In this document: piece by piece, positions 35,781 through 46,798 of the stretch | How positions within the stretch are numbered: the stretch's first letter is position 1 | Layout of the letters: each line of letters starts with the position of its first letter | Origin: Roseithermus sacchariphilus | GTDB lineage: Bacteria; Bacteroidota; Rhodothermia; Rhodothermales; MEBIC09517 | DNA length: 64,000 nt | Reading direction: 5' to 3' | Assembly: GCA_003285105.1 (NCBI GenBank) | Contig: CP030158.1 | Span: 3,706,449-3,770,448, forward strand | Translations under genes and position numbers: made by a program | Notes under the pieces: generated by a model | Told to the model about the DNA's origin: nothing | Databases searched by the model: none | The model's input: the letters and a program-made list of their open reading frames with translations, nothing else

Positions 35781-36296
35781 CTATGACCCCGCCCGGCGGA
35801 GGGGCGCCGCCTCCGCCGGGCGCGGTCGTTCCAGCGTCATCGTCACGGTCAACGGCCGGGCGCCCAGGTGCTCCCAGAAGGCCCGTCCGTCGGCATGGGC
35901 CGCCAGCACGCCCACGCGCACCCGCACGGCATCCAGGGTCCCGGCCCAGTCCTGCACGGCCGCGACCAGCCGGCGCCCCAGGCCCCGCCCCCGCCAGTCC
36001 GGCCGGACGTACAGCTCGTTGAGGTAGACCTCGTTCGAGGCGCGATAGACCGGAGGCGGCACCCAGCGCTGGGCCGTCGCAAACCCGACCAGCGTGCCCG
36101 AGGCCTCGGCGACCACCAGATACCAGGCGGGATCGCGAAGCCACTCGGGGTAATCGTTTCGCCACCGGGCGGCGGCATCGTCGGCCGGAGTGAAGCGGGG
36201 ATCCCGCCCGGCCTGATCCTCCAGCAGCGCCAGCCAGAGGGCCAGCACCTCCGGGCCGTCGTGGAGCCGGGCCGGGCGCAGGCAGATCGCGTCCAC
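35781..36296 (-). CDS. GNAT family N-acetyltransferase
   Basis: A 171-residue acetyltransferase. The acetyl-CoA site is Y-V-R-P-D-W-R-G-R-G-L-G-R-R-L (about 95-109, the R/Q-x-x-G-x-G/A motif), preceded by a V-Y-L-N-E-L strand, with A-F-W-E-H-L-G-A as the final helix motif. N-terminal I-C-L-R-P-A-R-L-H-D is typical. The substrate is unknown. It lies 6 bases downstream of asd, so it is likely the last gene of the aspartate/methionine cluster. Confidence 0.88.
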   Translation of the reverse strand: MDAICLRPARLHDGPEVLALWLALLEDQAGRDPRFTPADDAAARWRNDYPEWLRDPAWYLVVAEASGTLVGFATAQRWVPPPVYRASNEVYLNELYVRPDWRGRGLGRRLVAAVQDWAGTLDAVRVRVGVLAAHADGRAFWEHLGARPLTVTMTLERPRPAEAAPLRRAGS

Positions 36297-36302
36297 GGCG
36301 CC

Positions 36303-37379
36303 TCAGACCGTCGCCACCGTCGCCGCGTCGCGCTGCGTGAGGTAGCCCTGCTGCACGAGCAACTCGGCATTCAGGATGGCCCCGCCGGCCGCCCCGCGGA
36401 TCGTGTTGTGCGAGAGCACGACGAACTTCACGTCCAGCACCTCGCACGGACGGATGCGGCCGACGGCCACGGTCATTCCGCCGCCCAGTTCGCTGTGCCG
36501 CCGCGGCTGCGGGAAGTCGGGCTCATCGAAGACCTGCAGGAAGCGCTCGGGCGCGGTCGGCAGGTTCAATGCGGCGATGGGGCTGCGGAACGACGTCAGC
36601 ACCTCACGCACCTGGGCCGGGGTCGCCGGCTGCTCGAACTGGACCGAAACGCATTCGAGGTGCCCTTCCAGGACGGGCACGCGGGTGCATTGCGCGCTGA
36701 CCACGATGTCCGAGGGCACCACGCGGCCGTCGGAGAGCGTGCCCAGCAGCTTGCGCGGCTCCGTAGCCAGCTTGTCCTCCTCCCCGCCGATGTAGGGCAC
36801 CACGTTGCCGAGGGCGTCCAGCGACGCGACGCCGGGGTAGCCCGCGCCCGAGAGGGCTTGCAGCGTCGTGACCTGCACCTGTGCCACCCCGAAGGCGTCG
36901 TGCAGCGGCCGGAGCGCACAGACCAGCCCGACGGTCGAGCAGTTCGGGTTGGTCACGATGAAGCCGCCCTGCGGCCATTGCTGCCGTTCGATCAGCGCGG
37001 TGTGGTCCGGGTTGACCTCCGGGATCAGCAGCGGCACCGTCTCGTCCATCCGGTAGTTGCGGGCGTTCGAGATCACGGGATAGCCGGCTTCCGCGAACTG
37101 CCGTTCCAGCGACCCGGCCACGCTGGCGTCCAGCCCGGAGAACACGAAGTCGCAATCGAGATCCGGCGTCGCTTCCACGACCGCCATGTCCGCGATGGCG
37201 TCCGGGATGGGGCGGGCGCCGATCCAGCGAGCGGCCTCCCGGTACGGCTTACCGGCCGAGCGCTCCGAGGCCGCCAGCGCCGTGATGGTGAACCAGGGGT
37301 GCCCGTCGAGCAATTCGACGAATTTCTGCCCTACGGCGCCGGTGGCGCCGAGGATTCCGACCTTGAACGAAGGCTTCAT
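36303..37379 (-). CDS. asd: Aspartate-semialdehyde dehydrogenase
   Basis: A 358-residue enzyme that reduces aspartyl-4-phosphate to aspartate semialdehyde with NADPH. It begins VGILGATGAVGQKF (Rossmann motif), has the catalytic Cys147 in T-N-P-N-C-S-T-V-G-L and a later H-S-E-L-G-G-G-M segment. The sequence is of the longer archaeal/fungal-like type, not the short E. coli type. It lies 53 bases downstream of the aspartokinase gene, so the first two steps of the aspartate pathway are adjacent. The start at 37379 (MKPSFKVGILG) is clear. Confidence 0.95.
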   Translation of the reverse strand: MKPSFKVGILGATGAVGQKFVELLDGHPWFTITALAASERSAGKPYREAARWIGARPIPDAIADMAVVEATPDLDCDFVFSGLDASVAGSLERQFAEAGYPVISNARNYRMDETVPLLIPEVNPDHTALIERQQWPQGGFIVTNPNCSTVGLVCALRPLHDAFGVAQVQVTTLQALSGAGYPGVASLDALGNVVPYIGGEEDKLATEPRKLLGTLSDGRVVPSDIVVSAQCTRVPVLEGHLECVSVQFEQPATPAQVREVLTSFRSPIAALNLPTAPERFLQVFDEPDFPQPRRHSELGGGMTVAVGRIRPCEVLDVKFVVLSHNTIRGAAGGAILNAELLVQQGYLTQRDAATVATV

Positions 37380-37432
37380 GGGATACGATGAAACGATGAC
37401 GTCAGTCTGAGTGAACGAAACGCCGGCACCGG

Positions 37433-38371
37433 TCAGGACGCGGTGGCGACGGCACGGAGGGGATGGCCGGCCGGCAGGATCAGCGTGCCGGGCCGCTCCG
37501 GGGCCAGCGTGGAACGCACCTGCACCGGCACCTGCGCCTCGACGAGGGGGTCGAGCGCCTTGCGGTGCATGCCGAGCCGGCCGGCGTGGTTCCACGCCCA
37601 GGCTTCTTCCAGCACGAGGAAGGCCAGGCGCGTGGCCTGGCGGTTCGTCCGGGGGTCGTCGGTGTAGAGTCCGTCCACGTCCGTCCAGCGTTCCAGCCGC
37701 TCGGCGTGCAGGGCGCTGGCGAAGAGCGCGGCGGAGTAGTCGCTTCCTCCCCGGCCGAGCGTCGTCGTACGCCCGTCCGCCGTCGAACCGATGAAGCCCG
37801 TGACCACCGGCACGTGCCCGGCGGGCAGGAGGCGGTGCCAGGCCTGGATGAGCCGGCGCGTGGCCGCCAGGTCGACCCCGGCCTCGCCGAAGCGCTCATC
37901 GGTGCGGACCAGCGGCGCGGCGTCGACGGGGGAGGCGGCAAGGCCGGCATCGCCCAGCAGCAGGGCCACCAGGGGCACCGAGAGCCGCTCGCCCACGGCC
38001 AGCAGCTCGTCCATCAGCGCCTCCGACGGCCCGGCCCGCTCGATGGTGTGCAGCAGGCGCTCCAGCGCGGCACAGCCCGCATCCAGCACCCGCTCGTAGC
38101 GGGACTGCGAGGCCTCCGCCAACACGGCGGACGCCAGCTCCTGATGCCGCCGGCGGACCCACGCGACGAACGCCGGCACGTCCAGGTCGTGCGTGGACAG
38201 CCTCTCCCCGGCGGCGACGAGCCGGTCCGTGACCCCGCCCACCGCCGAGGCGATGACGACCACGCGGTGCGTGCCCGCCGCATCACAGACGATCCGGGCC
38301 ACCCGGCGCAGGCTCTCGGCCGTGCCGACCGAGGTGCCGCCGAACTTCATGACGAGCACGGGAGGCGTCAC
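37433..38371 (-). CDS. Aspartate kinase lacking ACT domains
   Basis: A 312-residue protein containing only the amino-acid kinase domain of aspartokinase: M-K-F-G-G-T-S-V-G at the start, V-V-I-A-S-A-V-G-G-V-T-D, F-I-G-S, T-T-T-L-G-R-G-G-S-D-Y-S-A and W-T-D-V-D-G-L-Y-T-D-D-P-R. It stops soon after R-S-T-L-A-P-E-R-P-G-T-L-I, where normal aspartokinases continue into two ACT domains that bind lysine or threonine. The GTG at 38371 overlaps the metX stop (GTGA), which suggests translational coupling; an ATG at 38350 or a longer frame to 38443 are alternatives. Feedback control is probably lost at the protein level and replaced by the SAM riboswitch upstream of metY. Confidence 0.9.
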   Translation of the reverse strand: MTPPVLVMKFGGTSVGTAESLRRVARIVCDAAGTHRVVVIASAVGGVTDRLVAAGERLSTHDLDVPAFVAWVRRRHQELASAVLAEASQSRYERVLDAGCAALERLLHTIERAGPSEALMDELLAVGERLSVPLVALLLGDAGLAASPVDAAPLVRTDERFGEAGVDLAATRRLIQAWHRLLPAGHVPVVTGFIGSTADGRTTTLGRGGSDYSAALFASALHAERLERWTDVDGLYTDDPRTNRQATRLAFLVLEEAWAWNHAGRLGMHRKALDPLVEAQVPVQVRSTLAPERPGTLILPAGHPLRAVATAS

Positions 38372-39465
38372 GGGCAGAGCGTCTCGGGGGTCGATCTGGA
38401 GGGAGAGGTGGACGGGTTCGAGTCCACCTGAGCTTCGATCCATGGGTGAAGGAGGTGATGAAGTTGGTCGAATTCGATGAGGAAGGCGTCATGCCCGTGG
38501 GGCGAGTGCAGCACGGCCAGCTCGCCGGCCGGCAGGTGCGCGGCCAGCTCCCGCTGCTCCTCCAGCGGATAGAGGATGTCCGAGTCGATCCCGATGACGA
38601 GCGCAGGCTGCTCGATGGAGCCGAGCACGTCCGGATAGGCCCCGCGGCCCCGCGCCACGTCGTGCGTGTCCATCTGCTGCGTCAGGTGCACATAGCAGTT
38701 GGCATCGAAGCGCTGCACGAGTTTCTCCCCCTGATACCGGAGGTAACTCTCCACGGAGAACGGCGCGTCCTCCGCGGCGAGGCCATTGGAGGACGGCGCC
38801 ATACGGTCCCGCCCGAAGCGGTCCTCGAACGACGTCCGGGAGCGATAGGAGATCATGGCCGCCATGCGGGCGGCGGCCAGGCCGGCCGCCGGCGGGTCGT
38901 CCGGGTCGTAGTGCCCGCCCTGCCACCGGGCGTCGGCATAGATGGCCTGCCGCTGCGCCTCACTCCAGCCGATGCACCAGGCCGAGTGGCGCCCGCCCAC
39001 GGCGATGGGGACGAGCGCCCGCACGAAGTCGCGGTGGAAGGCCCATTCCAGCACCTGCATCCCCCCCATCGAGCCGCCGATGGCGACGGCCACCTGCCGC
39101 ACCCCGAGCGCGTCGAGCGCCCGACGATGCAGGGCCACCGTGTCCCGGATGGTGACCCGCGGAAACGCCGGACCATAGGGGCGGCCCGTCTCCGGGTTGA
39201 CCGTCAGCGGCGAAGCCGTCCCGTAGGGCGACCCCAGCACGTTGAGGCAGATAACGAAGAACCGGTCCGTGTCGAGCGTGCGTCCGGGGCCGATCAGCGG
39301 GCCCCACCAGTCGGCGGCGTCCGCGTTGCCGGTGAGGGCATGGCAGACCACGACGGCATTGTCCGCCGCCGCGTTGAGCCGGCCCCAGGCCTGGTAGGCC
39401 ACGGGCACGTCCCGCAGCACGGCGCCCGATTCCAGCGTGAGGGTATCGATCGTCAGGATGGGCAT
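38368..39465 (-). CDS. metX: Homoserine O-acetyltransferase
   Basis: A 365-residue alpha/beta hydrolase-fold acyltransferase of the MetX family. It converts homoserine and acetyl-CoA (some members use succinyl-CoA) to O-acylhomoserine. Motifs are V-V-V-C-H-A-L-T-G-N-A-D-A-A-D-W-W, the L-N-V-L-G-S-P-Y-G-T segment, nucleophile Ser132 in I-G-G-S-M-G-G-M-Q, the Asp in I-G-I-D-S-D-I-L-Y-P and the His in H-G-H-D-A-F-L. The ATG at 39465 fits the family. It is placed between metY and aspartokinase, with a 71-base gap to metY. Confidence 0.95.
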   Translation of the reverse strand: MPILTIDTLTLESGAVLRDVPVAYQAWGRLNAAADNAVVVCHALTGNADAADWWGPLIGPGRTLDTDRFFVICLNVLGSPYGTASPLTVNPETGRPYGPAFPRVTIRDTVALHRRALDALGVRQVAVAIGGSMGGMQVLEWAFHRDFVRALVPIAVGGRHSAWCIGWSEAQRQAIYADARWQGGHYDPDDPPAAGLAAARMAAMISYRSRTSFEDRFGRDRMAPSSNGLAAEDAPFSVESYLRYQGEKLVQRFDANCYVHLTQQMDTHDVARGRGAYPDVLGSIEQPALVIGIDSDILYPLEEQRELAAHLPAGELAVLHSPHGHDAFLIEFDQLHHLLHPWIEAQVDSNPSTSPSRSTPETLCP

Positions 39466-39536
39466 GGTACCGATCAGGGGCCCGGAGCGGGGCCGGGGCC
39501 GGCCCGACCCCGCCGGGTCCCTGTCCACAGACTGCG

Positions 39537-41094
<1,558 letters not shown>

Positions 41095-41220
41095 GCTCAT
41101 CTTTCTCTCGATACCGGATCGGTCCGATACCGGAGTAGGATTTGGCACCTTTCCTCGCCGGAGGCGAAGGCGGTTGCCAGGGCTTCGCAGGGCCTAGTCC
41201 CTCCACCCTTCTAGATGAGC
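41095..41220 (-). ncRNA. SAM-I (S-box) riboswitch aptamer upstream of metY
   Basis: On the minus strand the leader opens with GCTCATCT and closes with AGATGAGC (P1, 8 pairs). Inside are the conserved S-box blocks G-G-T-G-G-A-G-G-G-A-C-T, G-C-G-A-A-G-C-C-C, T-G-G-C-A-A-C-C, A-A-G-G-T-G-C-C-A-A-A-T-C-C and G-A-G-A-G-A-A-A-G. Two further stems fill the space. SAM binding stabilises P1 and frees the terminator at 41030-41068. It controls metY, and through the tight gene order probably metX, aspartokinase and asd. Confidence 0.97.
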
Positions 41221-41468
41221 TGTCAGAAACATCGTTTCATGCGGCGTCCTACACGAGCCATCGGTGCGTGTTCCATCGACCCGCATTTTTTTTGACGACC
41301 GGCGCGGAAGACCGGGAGCGAGGCGCGGAGGGCCGGGTCGAAAGCCCTCTGCTCGGGATACGACGGCTCTTTCCGTGATACGACGGTGGCCTGGTTTGCG
41401 ATAGAGGATGCAGACCGTCCCCCGCACGGCGTCTCGTCCACCCCAGGTCCACTCGCTCCCTGCCTGCC

Positions 41469-44400
41469 ATGCCACCCGCTCTCCCGCGTGCCCGGCGCGG
41501 CTGCCTCAGCGTCTCCGCGCTGCTGCTCTTCGCGCTGCTGCCGTTCCTTCCCGCCCCGGCCGACGCCCAGCCGTCCCGGATCCCGGCGGCCCCGGCGCTC
41601 GATCAGCAGCAACTGCCGATCCTCTACCACCATGGTTTCAACGACGACGGCCGCCTCTGGGCCCTCAACGCCGAGGGCACCGGCAGCGGCACGGCCGCCG
41701 AGTACTGGGCCACGCTGGAGGTCCGTGCCCCCAACGGCGCACTGCTGCAAAACGGCCTGGAGACCTACGTCGTCCAGTACTGGGCCACGAGCGACGACCC
41801 GAACGTCCCCGACGGCAACCCCGACGCGACGGCCGCCGAGGGGTGGGCCGCGCTGAAAACGCCCGCGCAGATCCGCACCCCCGGCCAGAACTACAACTCG
41901 CCCGACCCGGTCGGCTACCTCCTCGACAACGCCGACCAGCTTCTGCAGGTCGTCCCGGAATGCACGCTGACGATCACGGGATTTCAGTGCACCTTTCCCG
42001 CCACCGAAGTCCTCAAAGGGGCGCGGGACCGGTTCATCACCAGCAACTACAACCGCAACGGCGTCGCAGAACACCACTCGCAGGACCTGGCCGAGTTGCT
42101 GGAAGGGCTCTTCGCCACGGATAGCCGCTTCGCCGGGCTGCGCCAGGTGAACGTGATCACCCACAGCGCCGGCGGTGTGGACGTCCGCGCCACACTCCAC
42201 CGGCTCAACCAGTCGGACGCCCAGGACGTCCGCGAGACCATCGCCAACGTGATCTACACCGCCCCGCCCTTCGGCGGAAGCACCGCGGCGGTCTTCGCCG
42301 GGCTGTTCTACGAGGAGACGATCGACGCGTCGGTCTTCCAGGACCCGTGGCTCCTCAACGGAGCCGGCGCACTCACCCTCCGCGAGCTGTTCCTGGCCCT
42401 CGCCCGCTCGTTCGTCGACCCCCGCGCCGAGCAGGTCATGGCGCTTCTCTTCGACGCCGTTCCGAAGCCGCTCGGCCTCGACCCCAGCGCCGTCACCATC
42501 GACCAGCTCGCCACGAATCCGGCCCTGGCGACGCTGGCCGTCCCGTTCGTCTACGCGCTGCGCGATCTTGTGACGGGCTTCCTCGGCTTTCCCGGCACGC
42601 CGAAGGTCCTCACGGATCTGACCCCCCGGGGCGCCGTCGAGAACCTGAACCGCTATCAGCCCAACTTCAACACGTCCCAGTTCGTGACCTGGGCCGAAGG
42701 CGGCGGCGCCATCAACCTGTCGCCTTCCCTCAGCGCCGCGCAGGCAGCCTACGACGCCTCGGGGACGTGTTGCGAAGCATTTCTCGACCCGGAAGCCCTC
42801 ACGCGCCCGCCGGACGACTGGGCCCTCTCCAACGTCAGCGCGCGCATGCTGGCCACCGAAGCGGGCGGCATGCAGGAACTGGCCGGGTACCCGACGCTCT
42901 GGCACGGCAACATCACCACCGAGCTGGAGCTCGTCGGGCTGGACTGGGCCAGGACGCTCGTGACGCCGGTCACGGACCTGCTCGTGTCCGGGCCGATCTT
43001 CGCCGAGTCCGCGGAGGACCGCTACTACCTGGCCGGGCCGACGACGACGCTCCAGTTCGTGCCGGAGGCCCGCGAGGTCCGCGACCGCTTCGGCCAGACG
43101 GCGACCATCGCGGCGCAGGCCGTCGAATACCGTGTGGTGACGTACTCGGCAGACCAGGAGCCGACGTACCACCCGTGGGTTACGGTCCCCCCCAACGCTT
43201 CCGTGCAACTGGCCGACCTGGAGCGGGGCGCCATCGACCTGTCCGGCGAGCAACTGTTCCGGCTCGACTGGCGGGCCGTCAGCCAGAGCGGCGCCCGCGA
43301 GGCCATCCGCTCGGCCTCGTTCCGCATGGACACCACCGCGCCGTCCGTGGTGCTGATCGACGTGTTCACCCCCGGCGTCGAAGACAACCCCGAGATCGTC
43401 GGAGCCGCGACGCGCACCGTCGGCCGGCGCTTCCGGCGGGGCTCGCTCCTGACCGGCCGCACCGACCTCACCAACCTCGCCCGGCTCACCGGCCAGCCGG
43501 AGTCCAACTGGATCATCAGCAACCCGTCCAACAAGCTCCTGCGCATCGACTTCGACGAGCCCGGCGCCCGCGTACGCTACCAGTGGGACGACTTCTTCAC
43601 CGACCCCACCACCATGACGCTCCCGAACGTCTCGCTCGCCCTCCCCCTGTCCGATCTCACCCCCGGACCGCACACGCTCTACTTCGAGGTGTCCGACGCC
43701 CTCGGCAACGTCACCAACGCCGTGCAGTCCATCCGCATCCTCGTCGATGACCAGCCGCCGGTGGTGGGGCTGAACTACACCCCGGCGGGCGCGCTCGGCA
43801 TCGTCGTCGGGCCGGAGACGCCGCTGGAGTTCGTGGCCGAGGACGTCGAGACGGGCGTCGTCACGGGCGGGCTCACGGTGCCCGGCCTCGGCACCATCGG
43901 CGTGAACCAGAGCGTCCGGCTCGGCGAGACGTCGATCGCCGACGCCGCCGAGGGCACCGGCATCCTCGGCACCTTCGTCAGCCTCCAGGCCGACGTGCGC
44001 GACGCGGTCAACAACCGGCAGACGCAGCGCTTCGACGTCTACTACGACTTCTCGCCGCCCCGCCTGGACCTGCAACACGTCGGCGAGAGCGTGCTGACCA
44101 CCGAGGGCATCTACCGCACCACCGAGCACGCGGTCCGCGTGGAAGTGCTCGTGCGCGACAACGCGGGCTTCGAGCCCCCGACGTGGACGGCCAGCAAGCC
44201 CGGCACGGACCAGCTCCGCGGCGGACTCCCCTTCCGCCTCGAAAGCGCCGGCGGACGGCGCGAGGCGTACGGCGGCACGGTGCCCCTGTTCGACGGGCTC
44301 AACGTGATCGTCGTCACCGCCCGCGACCTCGTCGGCAACACCGCCTCGCTGTCGCTCACCGTCGAGAAGGTCGAAACGCTGATCGAAGACGACCCCGACC

Positions 44401-46601
44401 GGCCCATCGAGCTGCTCTCGCGCCGCATCGAGGGCGGGCTGATCGGCCGCAACGGGCCGGCCAACGTCGCCATGAGCGACGACGGCAGCGTCTTCGCCTT
44501 CGACTCCAGCCGCCGCGACCATGTAGCCGACGATACCAACGACCAGCGCGACGTCTTCGTCTGGCGAAACAGCACGGTCCTCCAGGCCAACACCAGCGCC
44601 GACGGGACGCCCGCCGCCGACGGCGAGTCCCGCAGTCCGGCCGTCAGCGGCGACGGGCGATACGTCTTCTTCGCCAGCGAGGCGACCAACCTCGTCGACA
44701 CCCCGACCGCCGGCTGGAACCTCTACGTGAAGGACCTCCGCACCGGCCGCATCGCGCTCGTCTCGCGGCGCCTCGACGGCACGCCCGCCAACCTGAGCGA
44801 CGGATTCGCCCGGCTCTCGTGGCTCCGCATGAGTGCCACCTCTTCGGGCCGGTACCTGTTCTTCGCCGACCGCTTCGCCGGCTACGTGGCGGACGATACC
44901 AACGGCAACCTGGATGTCTTCGTGGCCGATCTCGACCCGGACGTGAACGGCGATTTCTTCGACACGGTGCCGGTCATCACCCGCGTGAGCCGCGGCTTCG
45001 ATGGAAGTGAGGCGACGGGCGGCGGCCTCACGGGCGGCTCGCGCTACCCGTCGGCGTCCCGCGATGGGCTGTTCGTCACCTTCCAGACCTCGCACACCAA
45101 CCTCGTCCCCGGCGACACCAATGACCGCACCGACGCGGTACTGGTCCGCTTCGGCGGGGTCGATGCCGAGGGCACGATCGACCTGAGCTCGATCACGGCG
45201 ATTCCACTCGCTACCGCCCCCGATGGCACGACGGCGGAATGGGGCAGCGAGCACCCGACGATCGACCGAACGGGCCGGACGGTGGCCTTCATCACCGCGC
45301 AAAACCTGCTTCTGGAGGACACCAACAACGAGGGGGTCGACACCGATGTCTACCTCTCGACGGGCTTCCTCGAAAACTGGCAGAACCGGGTCCTGACGCT
45401 GGCGAGCAAGAGCACCAGCGGCGCCGCCGTGGGCGGCCGCCTGGCCCCCAACCACGCGCCGACGGTGGCCGATTACACGGCCGAGGGCACGCCCCGCGTA
45501 GCCTACCTGGCCGACAAGAGCACCCTCGTCGAGGGCGACAACAACGACGCCCTCGACCTGTTCGTCCACACCAAAGGCGCCGGCACGTCACCCGAGGCGA
45601 TCAACTGGCTCGGCGCCACCGTGCCCTCCACCCTCAGCGTCCGCGAGGGCGGTATCACGCCGGACGGCGCCTACGCCTGGTGGGTCACGCTCGAAGAGTA
45701 CTCGACGGTGGTGGGCGCCGGGACGGGACTGGACCTCTACCGCCGCCGCCTCGACCCCGAAGCCGCCATGGAGGCCCCGCAGATCGTGCAGCAGCCGGCG
45801 GACGTCGCGGCGTTCGCGGGCGAGAACGTGGCGCTGAGCGTGCAGGCCACCGGCCGCCCCGCTCCCACCTATCAATGGTTCCGCAACGGGGAGCCCCTCT
45901 CCGGCGCCACGAACGCGACGCTCTTCCTGTCCAACATCGGCTTTGCCGACGCAGGGCGCTACACCGTGCGCGTCTCGAACGAGGCGGGTGAAGTCTCGTC
46001 GGCCCCGGCCACCCTGACGATCACGTCGCTGACACCCGTCTTCCTGACCCAGCCCACGCCCGTCGAGGTGCGGGTGGGCGAGGAGGCTGTGCTGACCGCG
46101 GAGACGGCGGGCCTGGCCCCGCTGGCGCGGCAATGGCTGCGCAACGGCGTCCCGCTGGCCGACGATGGGCGCATCCAGGGCGCGACGACCGACACGCTGC
46201 GCATCGCCCCGGCCCAGGTAGCCGATGGCGGGACGTACGCGCTCCAGCTCTCGAACCCCCGCGGCACCCTCACCAGCGAGGCCGTGCTCCTGACCGTGAC
46301 GCCCTCCACGGCCACCACGGACGAGGCCACGCTGCCAACGACCTTCACCCTCGACCAGAACTACCCCAACCCGTTCAACCCGATCACCACAATCCGCTAC
46401 GGCCTGCCCGAGCCCACGCACGTCCGCCTGGAGCTGTACACCCTCCTCGGCCAGCGCGTGGCCGTCCTGGCCGACACCGACCAGGCGGCCGGCTGGCACA
46501 CGGTGACGGTAGACGGCCGGCACCTGGCCAGCGGTGCCTACCTGTACGTCCTCCACGCCGGAGACCACACGTCCTCGCGGACGCTGGTGCTGCTGAAGTA
46601 G
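41469..46601 (+). CDS. Large T9SS-secreted protein: lipase-like domain, propeller, two Ig domains
   Basis: A 1,710-residue protein. Residues 1-34 are a signal peptide. An alpha/beta hydrolase-like domain follows: L-Y-H-H-G-F-N-D-D at about 53 and V-I-T-H-S-A-G-G-V at about 230 (nucleophile candidate Ser233). The middle (about 600-990) has repeated Ig-like or FN3-like segments with D-T-T-A-P-S and D-D-Q-P-P-V. Residues about 990-1420 show repeated S-D-D-G-S-V-F-A-F and V-A-D-D-T-N units, like a Ca2+-binding TolB/PD40 propeller. Two Ig-like domains follow (Y-Q-W-F-R-N-G-E-P-L and A-R-Q-W-L-R-N-G-V-P-L). The end is the T9SS sorting tail with FTLDQNYPNPFNPITTIRYG. The likely location is the cell surface or outside; the enzyme activity is inferred. 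Confidence 0.9.
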   Translation: MPPALPRARRGCLSVSALLLFALLPFLPAPADAQPSRIPAAPALDQQQLPILYHHGFNDDGRLWALNAEGTGSGTAAEYWATLEVRAPNGALLQNGLETYVVQYWATSDDPNVPDGNPDATAAEGWAALKTPAQIRTPGQNYNSPDPVGYLLDNADQLLQVVPECTLTITGFQCTFPATEVLKGARDRFITSNYNRNGVAEHHSQDLAELLEGLFATDSRFAGLRQVNVITHSAGGVDVRATLHRLNQSDAQDVRETIANVIYTAPPFGGSTAAVFAGLFYEETIDASVFQDPWLLNGAGALTLRELFLALARSFVDPRAEQVMALLFDAVPKPLGLDPSAVTIDQLATNPALATLAVPFVYALRDLVTGFLGFPGTPKVLTDLTPRGAVENLNRYQPNFNTSQFVTWAEGGGAINLSPSLSAAQAAYDASGTCCEAFLDPEALTRPPDDWALSNVSARMLATEAGGMQELAGYPTLWHGNITTELELVGLDWARTLVTPVTDLLVSGPIFAESAEDRYYLAGPTTTLQFVPEAREVRDRFGQTATIAAQAVEYRVVTYSADQEPTYHPWVTVPPNASVQLADLERGAIDLSGEQLFRLDWRAVSQSGAREAIRSASFRMDTTAPSVVLIDVFTPGVEDNPEIVGAATRTVGRRFRRGSLLTGRTDLTNLARLTGQPESNWIISNPSNKLLRIDFDEPGARVRYQWDDFFTDPTTMTLPNVSLALPLSDLTPGPHTLYFEVSDALGNVTNAVQSIRILVDDQPPVVGLNYTPAGALGIVVGPETPLEFVAEDVETGVVTGGLTVPGLGTIGVNQSVRLGETSIADAAEGTGILGTFVSLQADVRDAVNNRQTQRFDVYYDFSPPRLDLQHVGESVLTTEGIYRTTEHAVRVEVLVRDNAGFEPPTWTASKPGTDQLRGGLPFRLESAGGRREAYGGTVPLFDGLNVIVVTARDLVGNTASLSLTVEKVETLIEDDPDRPIELLSRRIEGGLIGRNGPANVAMSDDGSVFAFDSSRRDHVADDTNDQRDVFVWRNSTVLQANTSADGTPAADGESRSPAVSGDGRYVFFASEATNLVDTPTAGWNLYVKDLRTGRIALVSRRLDGTPANLSDGFARLSWLRMSATSSGRYLFFADRFAGYVADDTNGNLDVFVADLDPDVNGDFFDTVPVITRVSRGFDGSEATGGGLTGGSRYPSASRDGLFVTFQTSHTNLVPGDTNDRTDAVLVRFGGVDAEGTIDLSSITAIPLATAPDGTTAEWGSEHPTIDRTGRTVAFITAQNLLLEDTNNEGVDTDVYLSTGFLENWQNRVLTLASKSTSGAAVGGRLAPNHAPTVADYTAEGTPRVAYLADKSTLVEGDNNDALDLFVHTKGAGTSPEAINWLGATVPSTLSVREGGITPDGAYAWWVTLEEYSTVVGAGTGLDLYRRRLDPEAAMEAPQIVQQPADVAAFAGENVALSVQATGRPAPTYQWFRNGEPLSGATNATLFLSNIGFADAGRYTVRVSNEAGEVSSAPATLTITSLTPVFLTQPTPVEVRVGEEAVLTAETAGLAPLARQWLRNGVPLADDGRIQGATTDTLRIAPAQVADGGTYALQLSNPRGTLTSEAVLLTVTPSTATTDEATLPTTFTLDQNYPNPFNPITTIRYGLPEPTHVRLELYTLLGQRVAVLADTDQAAGWHTVTVDGRHLASGAYLYVLHAGDHTSSRTLVLLK

Positions 46602-46660
46602 CGATCGAAGGCATTCCCGGGTGCTGGGAAGGATGCCGTCCTGGCCCTCCGGGCTCCATC

Positions 46661-46685
46661 GGCCCCCGTACCGGCGGCCTTTTTT
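46661..46685 (+). terminator. Intrinsic terminator after the T9SS protein gene
   Basis: GGCCCCCG and CGGCGGCC arms (46661-46679, one mismatch) are followed by six T. The hairpin stands 59 bases after the stop codon. Confidence 0.75.
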
Positions 46686-46727
46686 CAAAGCTTCACGCCC
46701 GTTGAGGGGGTGGGGGCAGGATCGGGG

Positions 46728-46759
46728 TTTCGGACGACCTCGATCCTGCCGTACCTTTT
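46728..46759 (+). promoter_or_regulatory. Possible Bacteroidota-type promoter for folD
   Basis: TTTC at 46728-46731 and TACCTTTT at 46752-46759, 20 bases apart, resemble the TTTG / TAnnTTTG promoter elements of Bacteroidota. It lies 39 bases before the folD start, after the previous gene's terminator. The match is imperfect. Confidence 0.3.
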
Positions 46760-46798
46760 CAGCCCCATCCGCTCCCCCTCACCTTTGATCCCGGAACG

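Noticed and set aside
41223-45569. Minus-strand open frame of 1,448 codons opposite the T9SS protein gene
   Set aside because: It is an antisense shadow of a GC-rich coding region; its composition is Arg/Gly/Asp/Val-rich without domain pattern, and the plus-strand protein has a signal peptide, domains and sorting tail.
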